Source: a virus
Length of the DNA: 50,786 nucleotides
Strand: one strand, 5' to 3'
Virus record (IMG/VR): IMGVR_UViG_3300022937_002462
Span: 1 to 50,786 of that record
Below are positions 8,063 through 16,464 of the stretch, one piece after another. The notes beneath the pieces are model-generated. The model did no database searches and was not told the DNA's origin. It saw only the letters and a list, made by a program, of their open reading frames with translations. A program made the position numbers and the translations under genes. Every line of letters starts with the position of its first letter. Position 1 is the stretch's first letter.

Positions 8063-8613
8063 TAACGTTTTCTATATATAACTACTTTTGGTGTTACAAA
8101 TAATTCTTCTGTAAAATACTTATCATGTTCACTAGCATCAATTTTACTTTCAAAAAAATATCTATTATCGATATAAAGACCACCTTTAACTAAATTTCTT
8201 TTTGCATACTCATATCCGGCAATTTTACTTCCCCTATTATGTATCCAGCTACCTAACCCATTATAAAAAACATTACATGCAAAATTATATTCATGATCAG
8301 GGCTAATTTCTCTTATGTCAATGATCTTTGTATAATCATTTTTGTAATACTGAAAAATATCAAAGGCAACAAAATTATTATGTTTTACACTATTAACAAA
8401 TACATCTACAAAATCTTTATTCCATGCTCCGGCATAAACAAACATGCCGTTAGGGTATTCTATAGTTGAAAGGATATTTTTTAGATTTGTTTGCAACCAA
8501 CCTAAATAAGAATTAAATAAACGATCGCTTTCTTTATTCTGCATAAGCTCGTTCATATAATCTTTCATTTCGTCAACTACATCAAGTTTTTTATTCCAGC
8601 TTAATCTAGACAT
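8062..8613 (-). CDS. unknown protein, possibly a divergent methyltransferase-fold protein
   Basis: The chosen start is the ATG at 8613, with AGGTG seven bases upstream (183 aa). A GTG at 8622 is an alternative. The middle has FVYAGAWNKDFVDVFV and VAFDIFQYY, which could be the first two strands of a class I methyltransferase fold. A later KRNLVKGGLYIDNRY resembles the post-motif strand. The usual glycine-rich SAM loop is poor, so this is a weak call. It is sandwiched between two B12-type radical SAM genes with 1- and 17-base junctions, which suggests it works with one of them. Confidence 0.6.
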   Translation of the reverse strand: MSRLSWNKKLDVVDEMKDYMNELMQNKESDRLFNSYLGWLQTNLKNILSTIEYPNGMFVYAGAWNKDFVDVFVNSVKHNNFVAFDIFQYYKNDYTKIIDIREISPDHEYNFACNVFYNGLGSWIHNRGSKIAGYEYAKRNLVKGGLYIDNRYFFESKIDASEHDKYFTEELFVTPKVVIYRKR

Positions 8614-8630
8614 TAAGAACACCTAAGGTT

Positions 8631-10178
8631 TTATGTAGAATGGACAAAATCGATCATTTCTAATATTTCTGAATCAGGTATATCTACTAATTGTAAGTAA
8701 TCTCTTTTAAGTGTTTTTCTCTTAACATGTCCTAAGCCCATTCCTGCCTTTTTTATTTTATATTGATATTGATAAAACCTTTCAATCCTTTTAGCGTAAG
8801 TATTATCATTACACGACCAGCTTTGATCTAGAGGAGTATAACCCGCATCTACTTCAGCATAAGTTATATCAGCTATTTTATACTTTTCGTGATCTATTGT
8901 TACATTAGTACCAGGTAATAACATCATCATATTAATACAAGTTGGCCTAACTACATCTTTATATTCAATAAATTTGTCAGCTAATTCTAGAGTTTGATTG
9001 AAATCATCATCTGTTTCTGTAGGATATCCACATATCATTAGCGGAATAAAAAGAATATTATACTTTCTACACATTTCTAGTGTAAATTGTATATCCTCAT
9101 TATAAAACTTTTTATTCATCTCCCAACGGACTTTTTCACTTCCGCTTTCAATTCCTACTATAATTTGATTCAATCCTGCTTTTGCGGCAATTGCAAAATA
9201 TTCTTCAGTAAAACTATTTTTACTTTTACATATCCACTGTCCGCTCCAACTAAATGGCTTCTCTCCAAATTCTTCAATAATTCTTTCAGAAAGTTGTTTA
9301 ATAAATTTATTATTGCCATTGATTAAACTGTCTGTAAAAAATATATTTCTAAATTCGTAATATTCACGTATACTTTTAATATCACGCATGACTGTATCTA
9401 CTTCTTTTTGATGAAATTTAGGCCAAATTTTATGGACATCGCAAAACTCACACGCCCTCACACAGCCTTTTGATCCAGTAAGATATATTGTACCTTCATT
9501 TGATGATCGTACGCTAGGATTTCTCCAATCTTTAGGATAAATGCCAAACTGAAAATCTCTGTAATCCGGAGGTGGCCATCCATTTCTATCAAAATTCATA
9601 TTTACATTAGTATTGTTTAAGCCTCCAAAATACAATACATTATCTAAATATTTTACAAAGCTTTGTTCTGCGTCTCCTATAAAATAATGATCAACCATTT
9701 CTAAAATATCAGTTGGCAAACTTTCTTCATGATAATGTCGTAACGCCGGTCCGCCGATAATTATTTCTATATTCGGATGCATTTCTTTCATATATTTAAT
9801 TAGGATTCTTGCAGTGTGTTCTTGTACTATACTAAAGAGACTAAAACCGATGACTGTAGGTTTATAATCAGTAATAACCTTTTCTAAATGATAATAAATT
9901 TTTTCTAATAATGTATTTTTTGTTTCTTCGTCATACTTAGTATCTTGGATACTATGAAACTTTTTATCATCTAATAAAGCGTATGCAAATTCTATGCTCC
10001 AATCGGCCCATAAATAACCATATCCATGATCAACTAAATCATTCCAAACTGCAATATTTAGATCAAAACATTTTGCATCCACTCCTTTGGATTGAGCAAT
10101 AGCTTTCAGCACAGCAATACCTTGACTAGGGGCTCGTAAATCCATCCCAGGTAACTGGCATAAAGCAATTCTTTTCAT
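8631..10178 (-). CDS. cobalamin-binding-type radical SAM protein
   Basis: The 515-residue protein has an N-terminal B12-binding-like domain: a PGMDLRAPSQGIAVLKAIAQ start, then VIGFSLFSIVQEHT and IIIGGPALRHYHEE (about 1-185). Next comes a radical SAM core with CVRACEFC (Cys239, Cys243, Cys246), a VGIESGSEKVRWEMNK segment typical of class B enzymes, and PLMICGYPTET. Family members perform methylations and ring rearrangements on unactivated carbons. The start overlaps the stop of the methyltransferase before it (TAATG). No cobalamin synthesis gene is in the window, so a cofactor would come from the host or medium. The substrate is unknown. Confidence 0.88.
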   Translation of the reverse strand: MKRIALCQLPGMDLRAPSQGIAVLKAIAQSKGVDAKCFDLNIAVWNDLVDHGYGYLWADWSIEFAYALLDDKKFHSIQDTKYDEETKNTLLEKIYYHLEKVITDYKPTVIGFSLFSIVQEHTARILIKYMKEMHPNIEIIIGGPALRHYHEESLPTDILEMVDHYFIGDAEQSFVKYLDNVLYFGGLNNTNVNMNFDRNGWPPPDYRDFQFGIYPKDWRNPSVRSSNEGTIYLTGSKGCVRACEFCDVHKIWPKFHQKEVDTVMRDIKSIREYYEFRNIFFTDSLINGNNKFIKQLSERIIEEFGEKPFSWSGQWICKSKNSFTEEYFAIAAKAGLNQIIVGIESGSEKVRWEMNKKFYNEDIQFTLEMCRKYNILFIPLMICGYPTETDDDFNQTLELADKFIEYKDVVRPTCINMMMLLPGTNVTIDHEKYKIADITYAEVDAGYTPLDQSWSCNDNTYAKRIERFYQYQYKIKKAGMGLGHVKRKTLKRDYLQLVDIPDSEILEMIDFVHST

Positions 10179-10792
10179 TATTTTTTTACCTCAACGTATA
10201 AAGATTCTAATTTATGAAATTCTGGTTCTATAGTACCTATATCATCATAAGCACTATTTCTATACGAAGTATTTATGATGTTATCAAACCCACAACTAGA
10301 TAGATGACGCCTTATACTTTCAAAATCAAATGCCCACTTATGATTCCAATTATGTAAACTATTTACAAAAATATCAGTATCAGTAAACATCAAGTCTGTA
10401 CTTATAGTATTCCAAGGCCTTCCGATATTTTGTTTTAAAATATCTCTATACCTATTAAAAAAAGATTTGTCTTTGTTGATGTATGCAGATATCCATTTTT
10501 GTAAATCAGGACATACTATTCTAAGAACTCCGCCGGAATGTAAAATTCTATAGCATTCTTTTAAGAAAAAATGAAAATCTTCTATAGATAGATGCTCTAC
10601 AATATGACTTGCATATATAAATTCTACACTTTCGTCAGAAATAGGAAAGGGTTGTGTAACATCATGCCTTAGCATACGTTTACCGTCCTTTTCTATTATT
10701 CCTTTATGCGTAAATTCTATTCCAATATTTAAGAAATCAGGTATAGAATTATACTCAGATACACCTATATTTAATTTTTTATCCAAGGCCAT
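10178..10792 (-). CDS. class I SAM-dependent methyltransferase
   Basis: The 204-residue protein has a shortened methyltransferase fold. KLNIGVSEYNSIPDFLNIGI stands for motif I, in a form seen in small COG4627-like methyltransferases. LRHDVTQPFPISDESVEFIYA and SHIVEHL follow, then ECYRILHSGGVLRIVCPDL. The latter two are the classic motif III/IV signatures. Usual substrates are sugars or small metabolites. It overlaps the GT gene before it by 22 bases and touches the radical SAM gene after it. The first glycine-rich loop is degenerate, so SAM affinity may be altered. Confidence 0.82.
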   Translation of the reverse strand: MALDKKLNIGVSEYNSIPDFLNIGIEFTHKGIIEKDGKRMLRHDVTQPFPISDESVEFIYASHIVEHLSIEDFHFFLKECYRILHSGGVLRIVCPDLQKWISAYINKDKSFFNRYRDILKQNIGRPWNTISTDLMFTDTDIFVNSLHNWNHKWAFDFESIRRHLSSCGFDNIINTSYRNSAYDDIGTIEPEFHKLESLYVEVKK

Positions 10793-11559
10793 GTTTTAAT
10801 ATATGCTTCTAATTCTTGTTTATCAAGATTAATTATTTTAAAATACTCATATGCATTTTGAACAATGAATTGTTTATTATTTCTATGTTTCGCTCCTATC
10901 TCTCCGTTAGAATGATCCATATGAAAGGCCTTTCCAGGTAAATGCACTATGTTGTAATCTAAGGTCCTTAACCTATGATATCTCTCTAGATCATCGAAAT
11001 TAAAATCTAAAAGATACTCGTTATCTAAACCTGCAATGTTATATGTATCAAAGTTAAACATATAACTATAACCTAATGGGCTAGCATAATCCATTTCTTT
11101 AAAGTTTATAGTATCCAATCCTTTGAAATTTCTTTCCCCTACAATATAGCTAGTAAGGTTTTTTAGTGTGAGGCCTTCTGGCCATCCTTTGATATTCCTT
11201 AAAACTTCTTCTTTTTCATAAGAATCATAATTAGATTCGTACCTATCAGGATCTATATAAACAACTTGATCAAACGGATAAACAAAAGACTTTGGATGCT
11301 TCTTTAAGGTGTCTACACCTAGTTTTAAATTGTTTACATCTATAATACAATCAACATCATATTTAACAATTATTTTATGAGCACTTTTTTTGTAAAAATC
11401 GTTATATATTTTTTGTAAATGTAAATAATCACTCGATTCTGATTTGATAAAAGTATGAGGTATGTTATTATCTTTATAGTACCTTTTTAAAAAATCATAG
11501 TTACGTTGTCTTTTTTCATTGTCTATAGCTACTACTGTTACACATATAAAATCATCCAT
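10771..11559 (-). CDS. GT-A glycosyltransferase, GT7-C-like
   Basis: The 262-residue protein has a metal-binding DxD-type motif in YDVDCIID (about 68-75). A C-terminal half with AGLDNEYLLDFNFDDLERYHR followed by KAFHMDH looks like the galactosyltransferase family 7 C-terminal pattern (NExFxxWGxEDxE then HxxH). Such enzymes transfer a sugar from a UDP-donor to a glycan acceptor. No membrane segment is present, so it is probably cytoplasmic or peripheral. It overlaps the GMP reductase gene by 8 bases. Confidence 0.75.
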   Translation of the reverse strand: MDDFICVTVVAIDNEKRQRNYDFLKRYYKDNNIPHTFIKSESSDYLHLQKIYNDFYKKSAHKIIVKYDVDCIIDVNNLKLGVDTLKKHPKSFVYPFDQVVYIDPDRYESNYDSYEKEEVLRNIKGWPEGLTLKNLTSYIVGERNFKGLDTINFKEMDYASPLGYSYMFNFDTYNIAGLDNEYLLDFNFDDLERYHRLRTLDYNIVHLPGKAFHMDHSNGEIGAKHRNNKQFIVQNAYEYFKIINLDKQELEAYIKTWPWIKN

Positions 11560-12571
11560 CTATTTCGTACCTGGCCAAACTTGTATTGATTTGATGCTTG
11601 ACTTCGATAAAATCAGCAGCACTACTTAGATCACTTATGTTGTCTACACCTACATAAGTACAGACACTACGTAGAGCACCTTTAATTTGATTTATTGGTT
11701 TAAGAATACTTTCTGTAACAGGAATTAATAAGTCTCTACCTTCATTTGGACGGTACTCAGCTTCAGTTGGCTTATTAATACTGTACATTTTATTACTACC
11801 AAGGCCATAAAAATTTACATATTTCTTGCCATCTATCTCAACAACATTGTCACATTCTTCAGATCCTGAAACCATGCCTGCAATCATAACCATATCGGCG
11901 CCTGCTGCTATTGCTTTACATACATCACCGCTTGTTACACATCCACCGTCGGCAATTGTTTTTACTCCGAGCTCTTTTGCTTGTTTGCTTACTTCTTGAA
12001 CTGCGCTGAATTGTGGTACACCTACACCAACCTCTGAACGTGTTTTGCAAGCTGCACCGGGTCCTACACCTATTTTTATAACGTCTGCTCCTGCGGCAAC
12101 TAATTCATCTAAAACTAATGTATTACAAACATTACCGGCAACAATAGTTGTGTCAGGAAATTTATCTTTGTATAGTTTAATAGTATCAATCATGCCTTGT
12201 ACATTTGCATATACATTTGCAATATCAACATTAATAAATCCAACAGGAATTTGAGATAATACTTCTATTGTTTTTTCTTTATCCCAAGATTGTACTCCAC
12301 TAGTAATACCAACATAACGAGTATGTCTTAATTTTTCTAAATTTTCTAGATGCTCTTTTGCTTTATATTCTTTATGTAAGAATGTAAGAACACCATTGTC
12401 TGTCATTAAATTGGCGATCTTATAAGTGCCTGTACTTAGCATGTTGGCGATAACAATAGGAGTTACTTTATCGTTTTTATGTTGAATTTTAATATCAACA
12501 TCTTTACGAGTAATAGGCTTACTACTAGGTTTTGGGTTTATTAAAACGTCATTATAATCTAAATATTTCAT
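11552..12571 (-). CDS. guaC: GMP reductase
   Basis: The 339-residue TIM-barrel protein starts with LDYNDVLINPKPS, has the active-site loop GPGAACKTRSEVGVGVPQ (Cys175), then ADGGCVTSGDVCKAIAAGAD, and near the end GALRSVCTYVG. It lacks the CBS pair of IMP dehydrogenase and has GMP-reductase length and C-terminal signature, so it should convert GMP to IMP with NADPH. The usual CTTR after the catalytic cysteine is CKTR here; the second Thr, thought to be catalytic, is kept. GMP reductase is unusual in a phage sugar-type cluster. It may recycle purines or shift guanine nucleotide supply. It overlaps the aminotransferase before it by 4 bases. Confidence 0.88.
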   Translation of the reverse strand: MKYLDYNDVLINPKPSSKPITRKDVDIKIQHKNDKVTPIVIANMLSTGTYKIANLMTDNGVLTFLHKEYKAKEHLENLEKLRHTRYVGITSGVQSWDKEKTIEVLSQIPVGFINVDIANVYANVQGMIDTIKLYKDKFPDTTIVAGNVCNTLVLDELVAAGADVIKIGVGPGAACKTRSEVGVGVPQFSAVQEVSKQAKELGVKTIADGGCVTSGDVCKAIAAGADMVMIAGMVSGSEECDNVVEIDGKKYVNFYGLGSNKMYSINKPTEAEYRPNEGRDLLIPVTESILKPINQIKGALRSVCTYVGVDNISDLSSAADFIEVKHQINTSLARYEIDG

Positions 12572-13392
12572 TCTTGTTTCTCAAATAAATCTATAAGTCT
12601 TTTCGTAAGTTCATTACTTTTAAATTCTATATCTTCGATAGACTTTACAGGAGTAATGCCTCCACTTGTACTGCATATAAAACATTCTTCCATTTTATTA
12701 ACTAAATTTTTATTAATATTTGTTCTAATAAACTGTATATTATTTTGTTTGCACATGTCTTCTACCACTTGTATAGTTACACTACCTAAGCAATTTTCTT
12801 TAGGTGTATAAACAATGTTGTTGTCTACAAAACAAACACCAAAACCTGGGCCTTCTGTAATATTGTTGTTTGAATCTATAAGTAAGGCACTATCAAAGCT
12901 ATTACTATCTGCATATTTTTGTGCTTTTGTTAGTTCTATCCAACCAAAGTTTTTGTATTTTTGAGGAATACTAGTATCAGGAGTTCGTTTATTTTCTTCA
13001 AACACGCCTAAAGATACTGCACTATCAGCTATACTGTAGTATGGTTTAATATAAACAACTCTATGTTCAGGAGCTGACATATCTCTAGGAGAACCACTAG
13101 GCGGTGTTCCTCTCCAATTACATACCCAAACAAATGCGTTTTCTATTTTATTAATATCTAATAACTCTTTTACAATTTCATCAATATTGTCTATAGAGTC
13201 AAATCCAAAATACTCACAACTTTCTTGATATCGTGTTAAATGCTTATCATAAAACAATATTTTTCCATTTGATGTTTTCATGACATCGTATGTTGCATCT
13301 GAATGTATAAATCCAAAATCTAAAATACTTACGTTCACGTGTTTTATTGCAATGTATTTTCCGTTGTGCCAGCAAATTAAATTATCAATCAT
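12568..13392 (-). CDS. class IV PLP-dependent aminotransferase
   Basis: Read from the ATG at 13392 (274 aa), the protein shows the fold type IV aminotransferase pattern: N-terminal SILDFGFIHSDATYDVM, a KYKNFGWIELTKAQKYAD segment that should hold the PLP lysine, ALLIDSNNNITEGPGFGVCF, and a TSGGITPV loop near the end. Relatives are branched-chain and D-amino-acid aminotransferases and aminodeoxychorismate lyase. An arginine-rich loop with RGTPPSGSPRD lies near 110. It could supply an amino group or an oxo acid to the tailoring enzymes nearby. The exact substrate cannot be told. Confidence 0.85.
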   Translation of the reverse strand: MIDNLICWHNGKYIAIKHVNVSILDFGFIHSDATYDVMKTSNGKILFYDKHLTRYQESCEYFGFDSIDNIDEIVKELLDINKIENAFVWVCNWRGTPPSGSPRDMSAPEHRVVYIKPYYSIADSAVSLGVFEENKRTPDTSIPQKYKNFGWIELTKAQKYADSNSFDSALLIDSNNNITEGPGFGVCFVDNNIVYTPKENCLGSVTIQVVEDMCKQNNIQFIRTNINKNLVNKMEECFICSTSGGITPVKSIEDIEFKSNELTKRLIDLFEKQE

Positions 13393-13642
13393 CAAAATGT
13401 ACCTTTCTTAATTGAGGGTCGTCTGGCAATTTTTCTTTGAGTGCTTTTAAGCGGTTTATCCGCCATTCAAGTAATTTAAAATCAAGTACCCAAGGAAAAA
13501 TTGCGTGTATTAAACTTCCTATTGTAACAAACAACAGAAAGAAAAATTCTCCTAGTGCTAATCGAAAGTGCCAGAAATAGCCAGCATCTGGTCGGCCAGC
13601 TTTTATTTTTGCTTCTTGTAAATGTTTAGGATTCCACCACAT
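13385..13642 (-). CDS. small membrane protein, DUF6356-like
   Basis: This 85-residue protein has one strongly hydrophobic segment (about 30-52, LGEFFFLLFVTIGSLIHAIFP) flanked by charged ends. The order HL...YFWHFRLAL...GSLIHAIFPW resembles DUF6356 proteins (HPxxxxExYxxHxxxA...IHxxxPF). Function is unknown. It overlaps both neighbours (11 and 17 bases). It is the clearest membrane protein of the block, which makes it a candidate anchor for part of the pathway. Confidence 0.65.
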   Translation of the reverse strand: MWWNPKHLQEAKIKAGRPDAGYFWHFRLALGEFFFLLFVTIGSLIHAIFPWVLDFKLLEWRINRLKALKEKLPDDPQLRKVHFDD

Positions 13643-14183
13643 ACTTCCCTATAATCCTTTCTCTACGTTTGGTATACTCGTCTATATTAAGTCTCCATAA
13701 TGTCTGCTCAGTATAGTATAACACTAGATTGCCACAATTGTCAAGTATTCTCTGCTTTGCTAAAAGACCCATCAACCTATGATTACGTGCTGCCTTGCCA
13801 TTAGAATGTTCATGTTTTGTGTTTGTAGTAATATACAATTCGTCACTTGGTATATATTCTACCATTAGAGGAATAAATTCACGTTGTGTGATACTATTCC
13901 AATCTCCTTTGCCTAATCCTTTAAATGTATCGTTTCCAGGAAGTTCGCATCCTCTAAACATAATACGCCAAGCATTAGGACTTACTTCAGGCAACGGATG
14001 ACAGCCTGCTACAGCAATAATCTTGTGATCTTTTACTGCACACCAATATTCGCCTTCTATCTTACACCAAAGTAATTTCATTGCACGGAAACTAGAATTA
14101 TTTTCATATCCTAGTTCTTTGCATGTATTACAAAATTCTTGTAACATGTCTAAGTGTTTGTCTTGTATAGTTTCTATTTTCAT
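13626..14183 (-). CDS. GNAT-like acetyltransferase-fold protein
   Basis: The 185-residue protein opens with IETIQDKHLDMLQEF and has a YWCAVKDHKIIAVAGCHPLP segment that fits the beta2-beta4 hairpin of GNAT N-acetyltransferases. A clear acetyl-CoA loop (Q/RxxGxG/A) is not obvious; KGLGKGDW near 90 and LMGLLAKQRI near 140 are candidates. It could acylate an amino sugar made by the aminotransferases, but that is inference. Start and stop overlap the neighbours by 4 and 17 bases. Confidence 0.58.
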   Translation of the reverse strand: MKIETIQDKHLDMLQEFCNTCKELGYENNSSFRAMKLLWCKIEGEYWCAVKDHKIIAVAGCHPLPEVSPNAWRIMFRGCELPGNDTFKGLGKGDWNSITQREFIPLMVEYIPSDELYITTNTKHEHSNGKAARNHRLMGLLAKQRILDNCGNLVLYYTEQTLWRLNIDEYTKRRERIIGKYVVES

Positions 14184-14896
14184 ACGCCGGGTACCTTAGG
14201 AACGCCGCCGTGTCTTGCACCGAAACTATTACTCCATAGTGTAATTAAAAATTCGCCAGGTGCGGGTGTATGACGTTTTCCTAAACAACAAACAAACCCT
14301 GGTAAAAAATTAAAGAATGTATTATTATAATCCTTATAATCTACAACCTCATATCCCATAAACGTATCTATAGTTGCATATTTAGAAAAATTTTCTTGTG
14401 CATTATCTAAAACACGTTCTGTAATTTCTTTACATTGATTATCACGCCAAACAATAATACTAGAATTGATTCTTCCATTCCACAATTTATCCCAGTTTTC
14501 TTTCCAATTGAGCTTCCAGTACATGTCTATAATCCATGGTTTGTCAGTTGGCAATGTTGTAAGATAATACAAATCTTCATTTACTTGTGCATCTAAATCT
14601 AAAAATATATTTGTACCTTCAAAATATTGTTCAAAGTCTGTAAACAAATATAATTTAGGTCTGTCCCACATTAGAGTTTTATTTTCTAAATGTTCGTTGA
14701 TGTAACTATAATAGTTCAAATTACTATGAGTTGGCATAGGTAATGCAACTATTCCGGGGTCAAGTCCTTCTTGGTCGTCAGTTACACAATAAAATGTAAA
14801 ATCAAAACTACATTTCTCTTTACATGATAAAAAGATTTTGTTAGCATAATCGCTACTATACTTTGTTCCCCACTTAATAGTTATAATATTAGTCAT
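14180..14896 (-). CDS. glycosyltransferase-like protein with DxD motif
   Basis: Starting from the ATG at 14896 (238 aa; the TTG four codons earlier is less likely), it begins IITIKWGTKYSSDYANKIF and has FYCVTDDQEGLDPGI, then FLDLDAQVNEDL. This is a GT-A-like layout in which DLD is the metal- and nucleotide-binding motif. Proteins of this kind occur in marine phage and bacterial surface-glycan clusters. The C-terminal part has an SNSFGARHGG motif. It overlaps the upstream hydroxylase-SDR gene by 8 bases. Donor and acceptor are unknown. Confidence 0.72.
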   Translation of the reverse strand: MTNIITIKWGTKYSSDYANKIFLSCKEKCSFDFTFYCVTDDQEGLDPGIVALPMPTHSNLNYYSYINEHLENKTLMWDRPKLYLFTDFEQYFEGTNIFLDLDAQVNEDLYYLTTLPTDKPWIIDMYWKLNWKENWDKLWNGRINSSIIVWRDNQCKEITERVLDNAQENFSKYATIDTFMGYEVVDYKDYNNTFFNFLPGFVCCLGKRHTPAPGEFLITLWSNSFGARHGGVPKVPGV

Positions 14897-15917
14897 CTTC
14901 TGTTCCAAATAACGTTATTTCTTCAACAACTGTGTCACTACCTAAAACAAATTCTAATGTTTGAAGTATTTGCTGTTCTGTTAATTTGCTGGTATAACCA
15001 AAATTTATGCAACTTACTTTACACTTACCATTGAAGTTGGCATATTTTGTAAATTGACTTAGTATATTTTTGTTTAATCCATATTCTGCTTTTATAAAAT
15101 CTTTAGCTCTGCTACCTATATTAATAATCTTTTTGTTAGGATCATCTTTCCATATGTTCCATAACTTCTTGCATATTTGATATTGTAAATCGCTGTCATT
15201 TGCATTATTAATAAAAGTATTATAGTTTTTAACAATTTCTACAATTTTATCAACATCTGAAATATCGTGTCCTGTTGATCTGCTTATGCCGTCGCAAAGA
15301 AAGTAACTGTGTATTAGTTTTCCTAACCCGTTAGTATGTCCTGTAATAATAATATTGTTTGGTATTTTCTTTTTGATTACATTTACGACTAGATGTATTC
15401 TACGTTCCGTACTACCATTAAATGCAGTATGATGTACTAAAGTGTTAGTTTCATACCATTTTCCGACTTCAAGTTTTTTTATATCATTACCTATAATCAT
15501 GAAACACCCGTCAAATGTTTCTAGAGGATAGTGCAATCTTATTGTGTCGTCTTTGTGCCAAGTAAGTGTAGTTTTTGGATTACTACGCATTATACGCACT
15601 CGGCCAATTTCATAGTAGTTTTTTAAATCATTTATTATTTTTTCGAAGAGTGTGTTTTTAAATACAGATGCAATTTCTACAAAATCACTTTCTTGAGGAG
15701 GGTTTTCTTTAAGTGCCCAGCTTACGTTTCCATCTCTAGCTTTTTGCCAATTCAAATAAAGACTACCTGCACCTATATGATAATTGTCAGGATCGTCTGC
15801 TAATGTATTAATACATATTTGATTTAGTTTACCCCAATCTAGTTTATCTTCTAATACTTTTAATTCTTGTAATAAATCATACTTAGGTAAAAAATCTAAT
15901 TCAGTAAAGTTGCTCAT
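14889..15917 (-). CDS. fusion of an Asp/Asn-hydroxylase-like 2OG-Fe(II) dioxygenase and an SDR domain
   Basis: Residues about 1-185 resemble the aspartyl/asparaginyl beta-hydroxylase fold: TWHKDDTIRLHYPL gives the HxD iron ligands (His121, Asp123), and VHHTAFNGSTERRIHLV gives the distal His and the oxoglutarate-binding Arg. Residues about 188-342 form an SDR: TGHTNGLGK (192-200) as the nucleotide loop, GISRSTGHDISD, FINNA, then INIGS and YGLNK, which supplies the Tyr279/Lys283 pair. A hydroxylation followed by alcohol oxidation in one polypeptide is a reasonable reading. All key residues of both halves seem present. The substrate is unknown. It overlaps the HAD gene before it by 17 bases. Confidence 0.82.
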   Translation of the reverse strand: MSNFTELDFLPKYDLLQELKVLEDKLDWGKLNQICINTLADDPDNYHIGAGSLYLNWQKARDGNVSWALKENPPQESDFVEIASVFKNTLFEKIINDLKNYYEIGRVRIMRSNPKTTLTWHKDDTIRLHYPLETFDGCFMIIGNDIKKLEVGKWYETNTLVHHTAFNGSTERRIHLVVNVIKKKIPNNIIITGHTNGLGKLIHSYFLCDGISRSTGHDISDVDKIVEIVKNYNTFINNANDSDLQYQICKKLWNIWKDDPNKKIINIGSRAKDFIKAEYGLNKNILSQFTKYANFNGKCKVSCINFGYTSKLTEQQILQTLEFVLGSDTVVEEITLFGTEDD

Positions 15918-16464
15918 CTTCTACTATTGTCCAATATAATTCTTTCCAGTTAGACACAGACAACAAACCCTCTGCGGATTTATTAAAAAGTATAGACCGC
16001 AAGCCTAGACTTTTGCCTACTACAGCATTACTTATGTTGTCTTCTATCCACCAATAGCCTGTGTTGGCATATTTTTTTAATATATCATCTTTAGGACTAT
16101 AAGTATCTAAAAAGATTATATCCTCAAAAAAATCTTGGCCAAATAGTTTTTCAAAGTTTTTTAAACGTCTTTCTTGTATAGAATTGTCAAGACTAAGACT
16201 TGTAATACATACAAATTTATAATTCAGTTTTTTCAATTCCTGCATATAATATACGGCATCTTCTATAGAAACTAAATCTTCAATACAATTGCTTTGATTA
16301 AATTCTCTAATATGTTTCCTAACTACAGACTGATCTAAATCATACTGAGATTCTAACCATCCATCGTTATTGTTTTTTGTATGGCCTAAAGATTCCATAT
16401 ATGAATGAAATCCATTTTCCCAATCTAATATTACTCCATCGCAGTCTATAAGTATTGTATTCAT
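15901..16464 (-). CDS. HAD-superfamily phosphatase
   Basis: The 187-residue protein has the HAD motif I DCDGVILD (Asp7 nucleophile, Asp9 acid), motif II CITS, a lysine in SPKDDILKKY and motif IV in WWIEDNISNAV. A small helical cap lies between motifs I and II (about 17-70). Such enzymes dephosphorylate sugar phosphates, nucleotides or small phosphorylated intermediates. Inside a sugar block a sugar-phosphate phosphatase is likely. The start overlaps the preceding methyltransferase stop (ATGA). Confidence 0.85.
   Translation of the reverse strand: MNTILIDCDGVILDWENGFHSYMESLGHTKNNNDGWLESQYDLDQSVVRKHIREFNQSNCIEDLVSIEDAVYYMQELKKLNYKFVCITSLSLDNSIQERRLKNFEKLFGQDFFEDIIFLDTYSPKDDILKKYANTGYWWIEDNISNAVVGKSLGLRSILFNKSAEGLLSVSNWKELYWTIVEDEQLY

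Noticed and set aside
11552-12571. IMP dehydrogenase instead of GMP reductase
   Set aside because: There is no CBS pair, and the length and C-terminal GALRSVCTYVG fit GMP reductase.
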